The notes: generated from the letters alone by a model not told the origin. DNA of 64,000 bases from Scatosoma sp045643825 (GCA_045643825.1 JAZRFV010000022.1:12455-76454), one strand, 5' to 3'. Shown: positions 1 through 9,118, numbered from the stretch's first letter. Made by a program: numbers and translations.

Positions 1-798
1 CTCTTCACAGCGTTTATAATCGCGTGCGATTACCTTTAAGCCAATGCCAGAATGTTCCAAAATCTCACAAAGATAATGGGTGATAACGCCGCCGCCCACC
101 ATCATCGTTTGCTTGACGGAATTACCCATATTTTCAATCTTTTTAAAGAAGTCGTTGGTATTTTTCGGCGTACCGATTACGGACACCACGTCCTTTTCCT
201 CAAAGACGAAGCTACCATCGACAATATGCGCTTCCTCGCCACGCTCAACGGTGCAAACCAACACGTCGCTGTGATGTTTTGCCGCCATATCCTTGACGGA
301 CATACCAATCAGCTTGCTTTCCTTCGACAGCTTGAATTTAACTAGCTCGACCTTACCCTTGGCAAAGGGTTCAATCTTCAACGCCGCAGGGAAACGAAGG
401 ACACGCGCAATCTCTTCCGCTGCCGCATATTCGGGATTGATAACCATCGCCAAACCAAGCTGATTTTTTAAATACATCGCTTCCTTGCTGTATTCGGGGT
501 TTTGCAAGCGTACGATGGTCTGACATTTACCTTCCTTTTTCGCAATTACGGCACAAAGAAGGTTCAGCTCGTCCGAGCCGGTTACCGCAATCAACAAATC
601 GGCATTCTCTACCCCAGCCTCACGCTGTATACTTTGCGTTGCACCGTTCCCTACAACGCCCATGATATCACAACGGCTGGCAACCGCCTCCACCTTCGTG
701 GCGTTCATATCCACGATGGTTACTTGATTGCCGTCCGCATTCAATTTTTCCGCAAGGTTTTGTCCAAACCTACCGCAGCCAACGATAATAATTTTCAT
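1..798 (-). CDS. trkA: Trk potassium uptake regulatory protein TrkA (3'-truncated by window edge)
   Basis: Cytoplasmic NAD-binding gating subunit of the Trk/Ktr K+ channel. My translation of the minus strand starts at 798 behind a GAGG ribosome site and reads into the window edge (266 codons seen). Residues 1-130 are an RCK-N Rossmann domain with GxGxxG (G7-C-G9-R-F-G12) and an acidic residue closing strand 2 (D30). An RCK-C segment follows, then a second RCK-N begins near residue 228 (MVGGGVITHYL). The double RCK-N/RCK-C layout is typical of full-length TrkA of about 450 residues. No TrkH/KtrB membrane partner lies in view; it may lie beyond the left edge. The 15-nt gap to plsY suggests one transcript. 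Confidence 0.92.
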   Translation of the reverse strand, partial: MKIIIVGCGRFGQNLAEKLNADGNQVTIVDMNATKVEAVASRCDIMGVVGNGATQSIQREAGVENADLLIAVTGSDELNLLCAVIAKKEGKCQTIVRLQNPEYSKEAMYLKNQLGLAMVINPEYAAAEEIARVLRFPAALKIEPFAKGKVELVKFKLSKESKLIGMSVKDMAAKHHSDVLVCTVERGEEAHIVDGSFVFEEKDVVSVIGTPKNTNDFFKKIENMGNSVKQTMMVGGGVITHYLCEILEHSGIGLKVIARDYKRCEE

Positions 799-812
799 AT
801 AGTTTTCCTCTA

Positions 813-1547
813 TTATTTGCTCTTTTTACAGAAGAATTTTTTAAACAAAGTACGATGCTCTTCGCCTGCGAACAAGCGCGCCACGTTTTTCCTATGTGCA
901 AACCACGTAAGCAGGTTCAACGCCAAAATAAACGCAAAGATGCATACCAGGTACAGGTTGAACGCGGTTTTCATCATCGAGCCGTATCTCGAATAGAAGA
1001 TAACAAGCTGAATAATGCTACACCCAGACACCCCGAAAAGGGAACCGAGCGAGCCCCACTCCGTCACCGTGATAAAGGTGATGATGATCGCCGCAACGAC
1101 AAAGCCGAGCAATATCCACCAAGGGCTTTCCAAGGACAAACCGCCCCAAAAAATCCCCAACGTGGATGCAATCCCCTTCCCGCCCTTATAATGAGTGGAA
1201 GCAGGGAAGATATGCCCGATTACCACAAATACAGCCGTGAAGTAGCGGATAAAATCACTCACCGCCACCATCGTACCCTCAAAACGGTACTTACGGTAAA
1301 GGAAGAAGCAAATCACCATCGGGATAACGCCCTTTAAGGCGTCGCCCAAAAAGGTCAGCGCGCCGGCCTTTACACCAAGCTCTCTCGTGACGTTCATCGT
1401 GCCAGGGTTACCGCTGCCAAGTTTGGTGATATCCTTATGCATCGCCTTGGAAATCAGCCACGCAAAATTGATACTCCCGATAAAATAGCAGGCGATCGCA
1501 ATCAACACAAACTGCCACCAATTGTCCAAAATTGAAAATTCCTTCAT
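813..1547 (-). CDS. plsY: Acyl-phosphate:glycerol-3-phosphate acyltransferase PlsY
   Basis: Membrane enzyme that moves the acyl group from acyl-phosphate to glycerol-3-phosphate, the first committed step of phospholipid synthesis. The three PlsY motifs are visible: SGNPGTMNVTR (residues 45-55), the glycine-rich KGGKGIAS (121-128) and a C-terminal GEE loop near 228. Hydrophobic segments lie near 12-30, 65-85, 98-115, 145-165 and 195-218. At 244 residues it is somewhat longer than the usual 190-220, with a Lys-rich C-terminus. It lies 10 nt after der. In Clostridia der-plsY is often followed by gpsA; here trkA takes that place. FakA and a FakB-type protein encoded elsewhere in this window would supply its acyl-phosphate. 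Confidence 0.95.
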   Translation of the reverse strand: MKEFSILDNWWQFVLIAIACYFIGSINFAWLISKAMHKDITKLGSGNPGTMNVTRELGVKAGALTFLGDALKGVIPMVICFFLYRKYRFEGTMVAVSDFIRYFTAVFVVIGHIFPASTHYKGGKGIASTLGIFWGGLSLESPWWILLGFVVAAIIITFITVTEWGSLGSLFGVSGCSIIQLVIFYSRYGSMMKTAFNLYLVCIFAFILALNLLTWFAHRKNVARLFAGEEHRTLFKKFFCKKSK

Positions 1548-1557
1548 TTCCTATCCC

Positions 1558-2871
1558 TTAATCTTCTTCTTTCTTTTCGCGGACGGTTACCTTAATGGGC
1601 GTACCCGTGAAATCGTACGCACGGCGAATGGTATTTTCCAAATATCTTTGGTAAGAGAAGTGCAAAAGTCCTTCGTCGTTTACGTGTAAAACGAAGACAG
1701 GAGGACAAATCGACACCTGCGACGAGAAGAATACACGCATTCTGCGCCCTTGATAGGAAGGGGGTTCCTGCATACGTACTGCATCGCCGATCAAATCGTT
1801 CAGTTCACCCGTAGGTACACGGAAGCAAGCGTGCGCGTAGACCTCTTCCACCGCTGCAAGCACCTTTTCTACACGTTGCCCCGTCTTTGCAGAGATGTAG
1901 ATGGATTTGTAGTAGTCCATGAACTTCAAATCCTCTTGAATCTGTGCCTCAAAACGATTTACCGTGTGGGTATCCTTTTCAATCAAATCCCACTTGTTCA
2001 TAACGATTACGGAAGGTTTCCCCTGCTCGTGCACGTACCCAATAATCTTAACGTCCTGCTCCGTCAACCCTTCCTCGCTGTCTACGACCAAAAGACAAAC
2101 GTCACTTCTTCTTACGGCGTCGAATGCACGCATATTGCTGTAATATTCCACGTCGTCGTCCACACTCTTCTTCTTACGGATACCAGCGGTATCGATGATG
2201 GTGTAGGCCTTCTCCCCACGGAAGAACAAGGTATCGATGGCGTCTCTCGTCGTACCTGCCATCGGGGTAACGATGCTTCTTTCGCTACCCAAAATTTTGT
2301 TTACAAGGCTGGATTTTCCTGCGTTGGGTTTCCCTACCACCGCAATCTTCAAGGACGGCACTTTTTCCTCCGTTTCATCGGGGAAGTATACCATGGCTTC
2401 GTCCAACACGTCACCAATGCCTTGTGAATGCTCGGCAGAGATTGCAAACGGCTCGCCCAAGCCAAGCGAGTAGAACTCAAAAATTTGCTCAGGGGAGTAA
2501 TTATCGATTTTGTTTACAACCAAGATAACGGGCTTTTTGCTACGGCGTAAAATGTCCGCCACGTCGTAATCGGAGGGGTGAAGCCCTTCCTTACCGTCGG
2601 TGAAAAACAAAATTACGTCCGCCGTTTCAATTGCAACGTCCGCCTGCTTTGCAATTTCCTTCCACATTACGTCTTCCGACTTTAACTCGATACCGCCCGT
2701 ATCTACCATCGTGAAATTTTTTCCACGCCATACCGCATCCGTGTACAAACGGTCACGCGTTACGCCAGGTCTGTCCTCCGTGATGGAAATTTTTCTTCCT
2801 GCTACTTTGTTGAAAAAGGTACTCTTCCCTACGTTTGGTCTACCTACCAATGCAATCAAAGGGTTTGCCAT
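1558..2871 (-). CDS. der: Ribosome biogenesis GTPase Der (EngA)
   Basis: Essential tandem GTPase for assembly of the 50S subunit. Domain 1 has GRPNVGKST (10-18), DTGG (57-60) and NKID (120-123). Domain 2 has GKPNAGKSS (180-188), DTAG (227-230) and NKWD (292-295). A KH-like domain of about 80 residues ends the protein. Length (437) is standard. It follows the DUF512 radical SAM gene by 15 nt and precedes plsY by 10 nt, so all three should share a transcript. No sign of degradation. Confidence 0.97.
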   Translation of the reverse strand: MANPLIALVGRPNVGKSTFFNKVAGRKISITEDRPGVTRDRLYTDAVWRGKNFTMVDTGGIELKSEDVMWKEIAKQADVAIETADVILFFTDGKEGLHPSDYDVADILRRSKKPVILVVNKIDNYSPEQIFEFYSLGLGEPFAISAEHSQGIGDVLDEAMVYFPDETEEKVPSLKIAVVGKPNAGKSSLVNKILGSERSIVTPMAGTTRDAIDTLFFRGEKAYTIIDTAGIRKKKSVDDDVEYYSNMRAFDAVRRSDVCLLVVDSEEGLTEQDVKIIGYVHEQGKPSVIVMNKWDLIEKDTHTVNRFEAQIQEDLKFMDYYKSIYISAKTGQRVEKVLAAVEEVYAHACFRVPTGELNDLIGDAVRMQEPPSYQGRRMRVFFSSQVSICPPVFVLHVNDEGLLHFSYQRYLENTIRRAYDFTGTPIKVTVREKKEED

Positions 2872-2886
2872 ATTCTATCGCCTCCT

Positions 2887-4206
2887 TTATTCTCTTGCGG
2901 TTAGAATTTCCACCAATCCATAACCGCCCTCTCTGTTGATTTTTATATTTTTAAAACCGAGTTTTTTCTTCAATTCGTCCAAACTCATCCCGCAAAGGAA
3001 CACTTCCTCGAATTCCTTCATCGTATTCCCTGCCAACAACACCTCGTCAAAATCCCCCGTCTTTTCACGCAGGGTTTCCAACGCATGTAAAATGTCCACA
3101 CCCGTCAACAAGCCCGTGCAGGTAACGGTGTTTCCAAAGAAATCGTTGGGCACAGCGAGCACCTCCGCATGCAAGCCGTCCACGGCAGCGTTACATCTAT
3201 CTACAATCGTTTGTAAAACGCCCTTTGCGCTGACGCCGCTGATTACCACGCTACGCTTTGGCTTACTCAACGCATACCTGCCCCCTTCCTCCAAGGAAGT
3301 GAGTGCCGTTTCCGCCTCGTCCAAGAATTTCGTCGTCATGCCGATACCGTTTTCAATTTGTTCAAAATCGCCGTAGAATTCCTTCTTCTTAAACGGCCGT
3401 TCTGCCTTGATAAAATACTCGTCTGCAGGCAAGAGGAAGTCCACGCCAAACTCCTTGTTCAGCTCGTCTACCAAATCCAACATCTTCTCGCTGTATTCCT
3501 TATCCACGTCAGAGATAGGGTACAATCCCTCGCGATATTTGGTGATGCCCGTCGGTACGCATGCAAGATCGCGCACAGTGGGGTAGTAGGAAAAGAGTTT
3601 TCTCGCCGTATAGGCAAGCTCCTCCCCGTCGTTGTGACCAGGCACAACCACCGCCTGACAATGCAGTTCAATACCACCCTTCGCCAAACGATCGATTTGA
3701 TCTACGATTTTTCCTGCAAAACGGTTACGAAGGAGTTTTACACGAAGCTCGGGGTTCATCGTATGCACCGATACGTACAAGGGGGAAAGCTGCAAACGAA
3801 TAATTCGCTCTAATCCCTCGTCCGAAAGGTTGGTCAAGGTAACGAAGTTACCACAAGAAAAGCTCATGCCATAATCGTCGTCTTTCACGTACAAGCTGTC
3901 ACGCATCCCCTTGGGCATTTGGTCGACAAAACAAAACACGCAACGGTTGTGGCAGGTGCGGATGCAGGTATTCTTCTCAAACTCGATACCAAGCTCCTCC
4001 CCTTCCTCCTTTTCCACCGTGACGGTGACCTCGTTTTTGCCTCGCTTGTCACGAACGGTCATGGTAAAGCTACTCGTTTCACAGTAGTACAAATAATCCA
4101 GCTCGTCCTCGCAAGCAAAACCGTCGAAGGCGATAATCTCGTCCCCGACCTCTAACCCAAGCTCCTTTGCAAGGGATTTACGTTTTACTTTCGTGATTTT
4201 CAGCAT
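2887..4206 (-). CDS. PDZ / radical SAM / DUF512 protein, function unknown
   Basis: Iron-sulfur protein of the family sitting beside der in many Firmicutes; its reaction is not known to me. The N-terminal 70 residues resemble a PDZ-like domain (SLAKELGLEVGDEIIAFDG). A radical-SAM cluster motif CxxxCxxC follows at C85, C89 and C92. The C-terminal half matches the DUF512 type (AGNTMKEFEEVFLCGMS; NxFFGxxVTxTGLLTG-like segment near 360). No signal peptide. Ribosome site and gap (10 nt after the rluD-type gene) fit operon expression. The steady partnership with Der hints at a ribosome or RNA role, which is inference. A copy of the 24-bp dispersed repeat lies in frame at 3268-3292 (encoding EEGGRYALS). 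Confidence 0.88.
   Translation of the reverse strand: MLKITKVKRKSLAKELGLEVGDEIIAFDGFACEDELDYLYYCETSSFTMTVRDKRGKNEVTVTVEKEEGEELGIEFEKNTCIRTCHNRCVFCFVDQMPKGMRDSLYVKDDDYGMSFSCGNFVTLTNLSDEGLERIIRLQLSPLYVSVHTMNPELRVKLLRNRFAGKIVDQIDRLAKGGIELHCQAVVVPGHNDGEELAYTARKLFSYYPTVRDLACVPTGITKYREGLYPISDVDKEYSEKMLDLVDELNKEFGVDFLLPADEYFIKAERPFKKKEFYGDFEQIENGIGMTTKFLDEAETALTSLEEGGRYALSKPKRSVVISGVSAKGVLQTIVDRCNAAVDGLHAEVLAVPNDFFGNTVTCTGLLTGVDILHALETLREKTGDFDEVLLAGNTMKEFEEVFLCGMSLDELKKKLGFKNIKINREGGYGLVEILTARE
3268..3292 (+). repeat. Dispersed motif copy 1 (inside DUF512 gene)
   Basis: Near-perfect copy of CAACGCATACCTGCCCC followed by CTTCC, read on the plus strand, antisense to the host gene. It supplies codons GGG GGC AGG TAT GCG TTG of the minus-strand protein. 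See the finding on this repeat family. Confidence 0.75.
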
Positions 4207-4216
4207 ATTCTATCCT

Positions 4217-5158
4217 TTACAGCGTAATCTTATCCACGCCGTACTGTTTACAAAGTTTATCCAAAATTTCTTGGAATGCAGGGGGCAGGGGCGCATTGAA
4301 CACCATTCTCTCCCCCGTGGTGGGATGTGTAAGCTCTAACCGCCAAGCGTGTAGCAGCTGTCCATCCGCCTTAATCTTTTGTTTCTTGTATCCGTATACG
4401 GGATCACCCGCTACGGGATGCCCAAGGTGTTTCGCATGCACACGGATTTGGTGTGTTCTGCCCGTTTGCAGGTCAAACTTACACAAGGTAAAATCCGCAC
4501 CGAAATGTGCCACCGTCTCAAAATCCGTGATGGCAATTTTCCCCTTCCCTTCGGGGAGTACCGCCATCTTTAACCGCTCGGTCGGATGTCTGCCGATATC
4601 CGTTACCACCCGTCCTCTTTCTTCCTTAAGGTTACCCTCTAAAAGAGCGTAATAGGTACGGTGGCAGGTTTTTTCCGCAATTTGCCCGGCCAAGGAAACG
4701 TGCGCCTTGTCGTTTTTCGCAACGACCAGCAAACCCGTCGTATCCTTATCAATACGGTGTACGATACCGGGGCGAAGCACCCCTCCGATACCGCTTAAAC
4801 TGTCCAACGCATACAAAAGCGCATTAACCAAGGTACCGCTTTCGTTCCCGTTGCCCATATGCACCGTCATCCCCTGCGCCTTGTTGACAACGGCAAAGTC
4901 GCCATCCTCGTACACGATGTCGATGGGGATATTTTCAGGCTTCACGCTGTATTCCACCGCCTCGGGGATTTGCACCGTCACGCTGTCGCCACGCTTAATT
5001 TCCGCACCCGCCTTTTTGACGGTAACGCCGTTGACGGATACCTGCCCATCTTCAATCAGCTTTTTCAATCGAGAGCGCGAAAAATCTTCCGTCTGGTCGC
5101 TTAAAAAAACGTCCAGCCGTTTGCAATTTTCCTCCGCCACGAACAATCGCTGATCCAT
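4217..5158 (-). CDS. rluD: RluA-family 23S rRNA pseudouridine synthase (RluD-type)
   Basis: Isomerises uridines of 23S rRNA to pseudouridine in the cytoplasm. Residues 13-70 form an S4 RNA-binding domain (RLDVFLSDQTEDFSRSRLKKLI). The catalytic domain has the hallmark HRIDKDTTGLLVVAK with catalytic Asp137. The RluA-type motif GRTHQIRVH appears near 235-243. Length 313 fits the S4-containing RluD/YlyB subgroup; the exact target uridines cannot be read from sequence. It follows lspA by 3 nt, the same lspA-rluD pairing found in Bacillus (lspA-ylyB). Confidence 0.93.
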   Translation of the reverse strand: MDQRLFVAEENCKRLDVFLSDQTEDFSRSRLKKLIEDGQVSVNGVTVKKAGAEIKRGDSVTVQIPEAVEYSVKPENIPIDIVYEDGDFAVVNKAQGMTVHMGNGNESGTLVNALLYALDSLSGIGGVLRPGIVHRIDKDTTGLLVVAKNDKAHVSLAGQIAEKTCHRTYYALLEGNLKEERGRVVTDIGRHPTERLKMAVLPEGKGKIAITDFETVAHFGADFTLCKFDLQTGRTHQIRVHAKHLGHPVAGDPVYGYKKQKIKADGQLLHAWRLELTHPTTGERMVFNAPLPPAFQEILDKLCKQYGVDKITL

Positions 5159-5161
5159 GCC

Positions 5162-5902
5162 TTACTCCTTGTTTTCCTCTTCCGTCTTATCCGACAAAAG
5201 CTCCTCTTGTACCTTATGCTCCGCCGCCTTTTGCAAAGCGATTTCCTTTGCTCGTTCGATCTTTGCCGCTTGCTTTTGCTCTTCCTTTTCCTCGTACTCC
5301 TTGGAAAGCGCTTTATATTTTTCCGTCAAGGGGTAAATTGCGCCTGCGTCGAAAAAGAGCATCGCCACAATCAACGCAATGGCACCGCCTACGATAAAGA
5401 AATCGGCAAAATTGCACACACCGAAATCGAACATAAAGATTTTCAGGCGCACCATATCCCGCACGCCGTCCCACGTCGAGGGATCGAACGCCGAATACGG
5501 CTCCCACACCTGATAATACACTCTGTCAATGAGGTTACCCACACCGCCAGCAACGATAAACACCAACGCAACGCGCACCCAGGTACGGCGTTTGTCCGTC
5601 ATCACGAAATACGCACCGAACAGTACAAACAACACGCCCGTTGCAATAATCAAGGCAATTTTTGCACCAATGCCCGCATCGGAGCCAATGCTAAACGAAA
5701 TTCCACGGTTGTACACCAAGCACAATTCAAGGTAGCCGGGGATAATTTTTACAGGTTTATCGCTGGGATCCCACAAAGCATCCGCCACGATTTTCGTCAC
5801 CAAATCCACCGCCACAAGCCCGATGAACAACAACGCCCCCCACAACCAAACATTCCACGACTTTTTCAGGAAGGCCTTTACTTTTTCCATAAAACTCATC
5901 AA
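5162..5902 (-). CDS. lspA: Lipoprotein signal peptidase LspA with long charged tail
   Basis: Aspartic peptidase of the membrane that removes the signal peptide from diacylated prolipoproteins. Four membrane helices (about 20-40, 80-100, 109-126, 165-185). Catalytic Asp126 sits in GNLIDR and Asp167 in NFAD; the NRGISF segment at 65-70 is also family-typical. Usual length is 150-170; here residues 190-246 add a Glu/Lys-rich helical cytoplasmic tail ending EEENKE. The start at 5902 overlaps the pncB stop by 4 nt; two further in-frame Met (2 and 5) are possible starts. Works with Lgt, encoded two genes upstream in the same operon. Confidence 0.94.
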   Translation of the reverse strand: MMSFMEKVKAFLKKSWNVWLWGALLFIGLVAVDLVTKIVADALWDPSDKPVKIIPGYLELCLVYNRGISFSIGSDAGIGAKIALIIATGVLFVLFGAYFVMTDKRRTWVRVALVFIVAGGVGNLIDRVYYQVWEPYSAFDPSTWDGVRDMVRLKIFMFDFGVCNFADFFIVGGAIALIVAMLFFDAGAIYPLTEKYKALSKEYEEKEEQKQAAKIERAKEIALQKAAEHKVQEELLSDKTEEENKE

Positions 5903-7356
5903 TTCTTCTTGTCCTTTTTATTTTTTTGACGGATTGCGTCAATCATACCGATTTTCAAGGTGTGCAGCTTCGTAGACAAGTCCACCCTATACGTTTGCGG
6001 TACGTCCAAACGCAAATATTCTTCCCACAATTTCGCGAGTTGCCCCTTCGAGAAGGCCTGCACCTCTTTGACGTTGGGGAACTCATACACAAGCTTACCA
6101 TCCTTCACAATCGTATGCTGTAAAGGCTCCGCGCGGAAGTTTTCCACCTCGTGCTGTTTCCACGTTTCCACAGGGTGGAAGATGGTCAAAGGTTTCGTAT
6201 CGTCGATTTCTTCCTCGTGCAAAGTGATAAGGTCGGCGATTGCCATACCGTTTTCTCTGTCGTATAAGCGGTAGAGTTTCTTAAAGCCGGGGTTGGTGAT
6301 TTTTGCGTGGTTGTCGGAAAGCTTAATTTTCGGCGTGCTTTCGCCGTTTTCACCGAGGATGGAAGACAGCTTGTACACACCGCCAAGGGAAGGCAAATCC
6401 TCCGAAGTGATCAACTTCGTGCCGATACCCCAGGTATCGATTTTCGCCCCCTGCTGTAAGAGGGAGTTAATCAATCGCTCGTCCAAATCCCCTGAAACGC
6501 AAATAATTGCCTCGGGGAAACCTGCTTCGTCCAACATTTTACGCGCTTTTTTGGAAAGGTAGGCAAGGTCACCGCTGTCCAAACGGATACCCTTGGGGGT
6601 ATGCCCCTCCGCTTTCAGCTCCGCAAACACCTTGATGGCGTTGGGTACACCGCTTCTTAACGTGTCGTAGGTATCCACAAGCAACATACAGTTGTCAGGG
6701 TATGCATTTGCATAAGCGCGGAAGGCCTCGTATTCGGTAGGATAATCCATAACGAAACTATGCGCCATCGTACCCGCCACGGGTACGTCGAACATTTGCC
6801 CTGCAATCACGTTCGAGGTCGAGGAACAACCGCCGATAATCGCCGCCCTTGCCCCATAAATACCTGCGTCAGGCCCTTGTGCCCTGCGCAAGCCGAACTC
6901 CATTACCGTACCTTTACCACCCGTTGCACGACAAATCTTGGAGGATTTCGTCGCAATCAAGGTTTGATGGTTGATGATGTTAAGCAGTGCCGTTTCCGCG
7001 AACTGTGCCTGAATCAAGGGGGCTTTGATCGTCAAAATCGGCTCGCTGGGGAACACGGGTTCACCCTCTCTCACCGCGTACACGTCCCCCGTGAAACGCA
7101 TATTTTTCAAATATTCGAGGAAGTCCTCGTCGAACAAATTGAGCGAACGGAGATATGCGATATCCTCCTCGTCAAAATGCCAATTCAGAAGGTAATCCAT
7201 CGCTTGTTCAAGCCCTGCCGCAATCGAGTAGCTAATCAATTCCCTTCTGCGGAAAAATAAATCGAAGGTAACCGTTTCCTCGTGCTTTCCGTTTTTATAG
7301 AAACCGTAGCCCATCGTCAATTGATACAGGTCGGTCAAAAGCGTCAAATTTCTCAT
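5899..7356 (-). CDS. pncB: Nicotinate phosphoribosyltransferase
   Basis: Converts nicotinate, PRPP and ATP to nicotinate mononucleotide in NAD salvage (Preiss-Handler route). N-terminal LTLLTDLYQLTMGYG (residues 4-18) is the family signature. FGLRRAQGPDAG near 160 carries the active-site His/Arg region and GIRLDSGDLAYLS near 258 the phosphate-binding loop. Length 485 fits the longer bacterial type. It overlaps lgt (4 nt) and lspA (4 nt), so translational coupling within lgt-pncB-lspA-rluD is likely. The mixture of NAD salvage and lipoprotein maturation in one transcript has no obvious functional logic. Confidence 0.95.
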   Translation of the reverse strand: MRNLTLLTDLYQLTMGYGFYKNGKHEETVTFDLFFRRRELISYSIAAGLEQAMDYLLNWHFDEEDIAYLRSLNLFDEDFLEYLKNMRFTGDVYAVREGEPVFPSEPILTIKAPLIQAQFAETALLNIINHQTLIATKSSKICRATGGKGTVMEFGLRRAQGPDAGIYGARAAIIGGCSSTSNVIAGQMFDVPVAGTMAHSFVMDYPTEYEAFRAYANAYPDNCMLLVDTYDTLRSGVPNAIKVFAELKAEGHTPKGIRLDSGDLAYLSKKARKMLDEAGFPEAIICVSGDLDERLINSLLQQGAKIDTWGIGTKLITSEDLPSLGGVYKLSSILGENGESTPKIKLSDNHAKITNPGFKKLYRLYDRENGMAIADLITLHEEEIDDTKPLTIFHPVETWKQHEVENFRAEPLQHTIVKDGKLVYEFPNVKEVQAFSKGQLAKLWEEYLRLDVPQTYRVDLSTKLHTLKIGMIDAIRQKNKKDKKN

Positions 7357-8315
7357 TTGTTTTCCTCCGTTTTCTCTTCGGTTTCGCCCGCTTTTTTACC
7401 TTTGGTTTTATAATTTTCAGGGTAGATCGAGCACATCATATTGATACGGTCAAAATACGCCTCTTCCGTCTTGGTATCGCCGATAAATTTCGTAATGCCG
7501 TAGGGATCGCCGTTTTTCGAGCCAAGGAGCTGCCCTTCCTTCTTTTGGTTGGTGATAAGCACGTAACCGAGCATACTCAAACCGAAAACCAACAAGAACA
7601 ACGAGAATACGAACGACCAAGGGATTCCGCCACCGTTTAAGATAAATTCGCTGTCGCGAAGGGGTTCCATAATCGAACGGGTTAAACCGTATACGGTAAA
7701 GTAGCACGCGGTATTCAAGCCGTTGGGCTTTTTGGGATTAAACCAACCGTGCAAGAAGAGTAAAATCGCCGCCGTCAAGGTCACCATGCTTTCATAGAAG
7801 AAGAACGCGTAATGCCATTCGTTGCTCGATTCAATCAACACGGCAATGGGGAAAAATTGCAACGCTTCGTTCGTTACCAAGCCCCCGTAAACCTCCTGGT
7901 TTACGAAATTGCCCCAACGCCCGATGGATTGCGCCAACAATAAGCCTACCACAATACAGTCGCCTGCACGGAAGAAGTTCACCTTCTTAAAATAGCAAAC
8001 GCCAAGCACACTCGCAAGACCACCAAGGATACCACCCGTGATGGCAAGACCGCCTTGGCGGATCGATTGAATGCTAAACCATTCTCTCACGGGCATCCCT
8101 GCCGTTATACAGTAGAACAAACGGGTTGTCACAATGGCAATCGGCAAGCAAATCACGAAAAAGGTCAAAAACAAATCCGTGGACATATTTCTGCGGCGGA
8201 ACAACAGCGAAATTACGAAAAATGCCGAAATCATACCGCACACGATGATAATTGCGTACCAATAAATTTCAAAGCCGAAAATGTTGATACTTTTTTGAGC
8301 TAATAATGCGTTCAT
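7353..8315 (-). CDS. lgt: Prolipoprotein diacylglyceryl transferase Lgt
   Basis: Membrane enzyme that attaches diacylglycerol from phosphatidylglycerol to the lipobox cysteine, before LspA cuts. The signature IGRWGNFVNQEVYG lies at 131-144 with Arg133. About seven hydrophobic segments. I start at 8315 because GGGAG stands 7 nt upstream of that ATG; the longer reading from 8336 has no ribosome site and would add MPVREYK. The C-terminal 60 residues after the last helix are charged and end TEEKTEENK, beyond the usual family end. First gene of an operon with pncB, lspA and rluD, driven by the promoter at 8357-8385. Confidence 0.94.
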   Translation of the reverse strand: MNALLAQKSINIFGFEIYWYAIIIVCGMISAFFVISLLFRRRNMSTDLFLTFFVICLPIAIVTTRLFYCITAGMPVREWFSIQSIRQGGLAITGGILGGLASVLGVCYFKKVNFFRAGDCIVVGLLLAQSIGRWGNFVNQEVYGGLVTNEALQFFPIAVLIESSNEWHYAFFFYESMVTLTAAILLFLHGWFNPKKPNGLNTACYFTVYGLTRSIMEPLRDSEFILNGGGIPWSFVFSLFLLVFGLSMLGYVLITNQKKEGQLLGSKNGDPYGITKFIGDTKTEEAYFDRINMMCSIYPENYKTKGKKAGETEEKTEENK

Positions 8316-8356
8316 TTTATACTCCCTTACGGGCATATTACCCGATTATATTTATT

Positions 8357-8385
8357 ATTATACCATAATAATAAAAAGCCGTCAA
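8357..8385 (-). promoter_or_regulatory. Sigma-A promoter of lgt, overlapping a terminator
   Basis: On the minus strand TTGACG (8380-8385), 17-nt spacer, TATAAT (8357-8362). The -35 hexamer is part of the stem of the folT terminator hairpin, so the same DNA both ends folT and starts lgt. Confidence 0.8.
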
Positions 8386-8406
8386 GAGGTCACTGACGGC
8401 TTTTTC
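8372..8406 (-). terminator. Intrinsic terminator downstream of folT
   Basis: AAAAAGCCGTCA ... TGACGGCTTTTT, a 12-bp symmetric stem with U-runs on both strands, placed between the folT stop (8434) and the lgt start. Confidence 0.85.
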
Positions 8407-8433
8407 CTATTTTTTATGCAATTCTTGTCCTTT

Positions 8434-9030
8434 TTAGGCGATTTTTATCTTCAATGGCTTAACCTTAACAAGCGCGGGTACGCTGATAAACAGCAAAGCG
8501 TAATTGACAAGGCAATTCCATATTTGCCCTTGCACGAACAATCGGGACACCAAATACGTACCATAATCCACCTTGGAATAAAGTATCCAAAAGGCGGTAG
8601 TGTTGATAAGTATCGTACAAATAGTTAGGCTCAACAAACACACCAATGCCAATTTCACGTACAAAAACCACGGGCGCTTACTCGGTAAACCGTTGATAAT
8701 CAACCCTGCAATCATCGAGGTTACCCCAAGGGAAAGCCCTATCCACGGCATGTATGCAAACCCTGCGGAATGGTATAAAAAGCCCACCAAATCCCCTAAA
8801 AAACAGGCGATAAATCCAAAAACAGGTCCGATAATAATCCCCGTTAACGCGGAAAGGAATAAGGTGAGGGAAAACTGCGTTTCCGCCAGCTTAAACTCAA
8901 AAAACATATTCGACACCACGCAAAATGCGGTAAAAACAGCGATATACGCAATGCGGTGGCTGTCGTTTTTGCCTGCCATCGTTTCCGATAGCAGTAATTT
9001 TTGCCAGGACTTCATTTCCTTTTTTTGCAT
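8434..9030 (-). CDS. folT: Folate ECF transporter S-component FolT
   Basis: Substrate-binding membrane subunit of an energy-coupling-factor transporter; it needs the shared EcfA/A'/T module, not encoded here. 198 residues with about six hydrophobic helices after a cytoplasmic N-terminus containing RIAYIAVFTAFCVVSN, a common ECF-S opening. Substrate is assigned from the THF riboswitch in its leader, a known folT arrangement, as well as from sequence. GGGAGG lies 8 nt upstream of the chosen ATG. Transcribed alone, with a terminator at 8372-8406. Confidence 0.9.
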   Translation of the reverse strand: MQKKEMKSWQKLLLSETMAGKNDSHRIAYIAVFTAFCVVSNMFFEFKLAETQFSLTLFLSALTGIIIGPVFGFIACFLGDLVGFLYHSAGFAYMPWIGLSLGVTSMIAGLIINGLPSKRPWFLYVKLALVCLLSLTICTILINTTAFWILYSKVDYGTYLVSRLFVQGQIWNCLVNYALLFISVPALVKVKPLKIKIA

Positions 9031-9038
9031 AATAAAAA

Positions 9039-9054
9039 CCTCCCGTTTGAGAGG
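9039..9054 (-). promoter_or_regulatory. Shine-Dalgarno-sequestering hairpin of folT
   Basis: On the RNA, CCUCUC (9049-9054) can pair with the ribosome site GGGAGG (9039-9044) across a 4-nt loop. This is the likely expression platform: translation of folT is shut when this hairpin forms. Confidence 0.6.
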
Positions 9055-9087
9055 TCCGCAACCGCACCATGTACGCCTATTTTACAT

Positions 9088-9110
9088 TTCAACGCATACC
9101 TGGGTGCTTC
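9088..9110 (+). repeat. Dispersed motif copy 2 (folT leader)
   Basis: TTCAACGCATACCTGGG on the plus strand, then diverging; it lies between the THF aptamer and the folT ribosome-site hairpin. Weaker 3' half than other copies. Confidence 0.55.
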
Positions 9111-9118
9111 ATTCGTTT

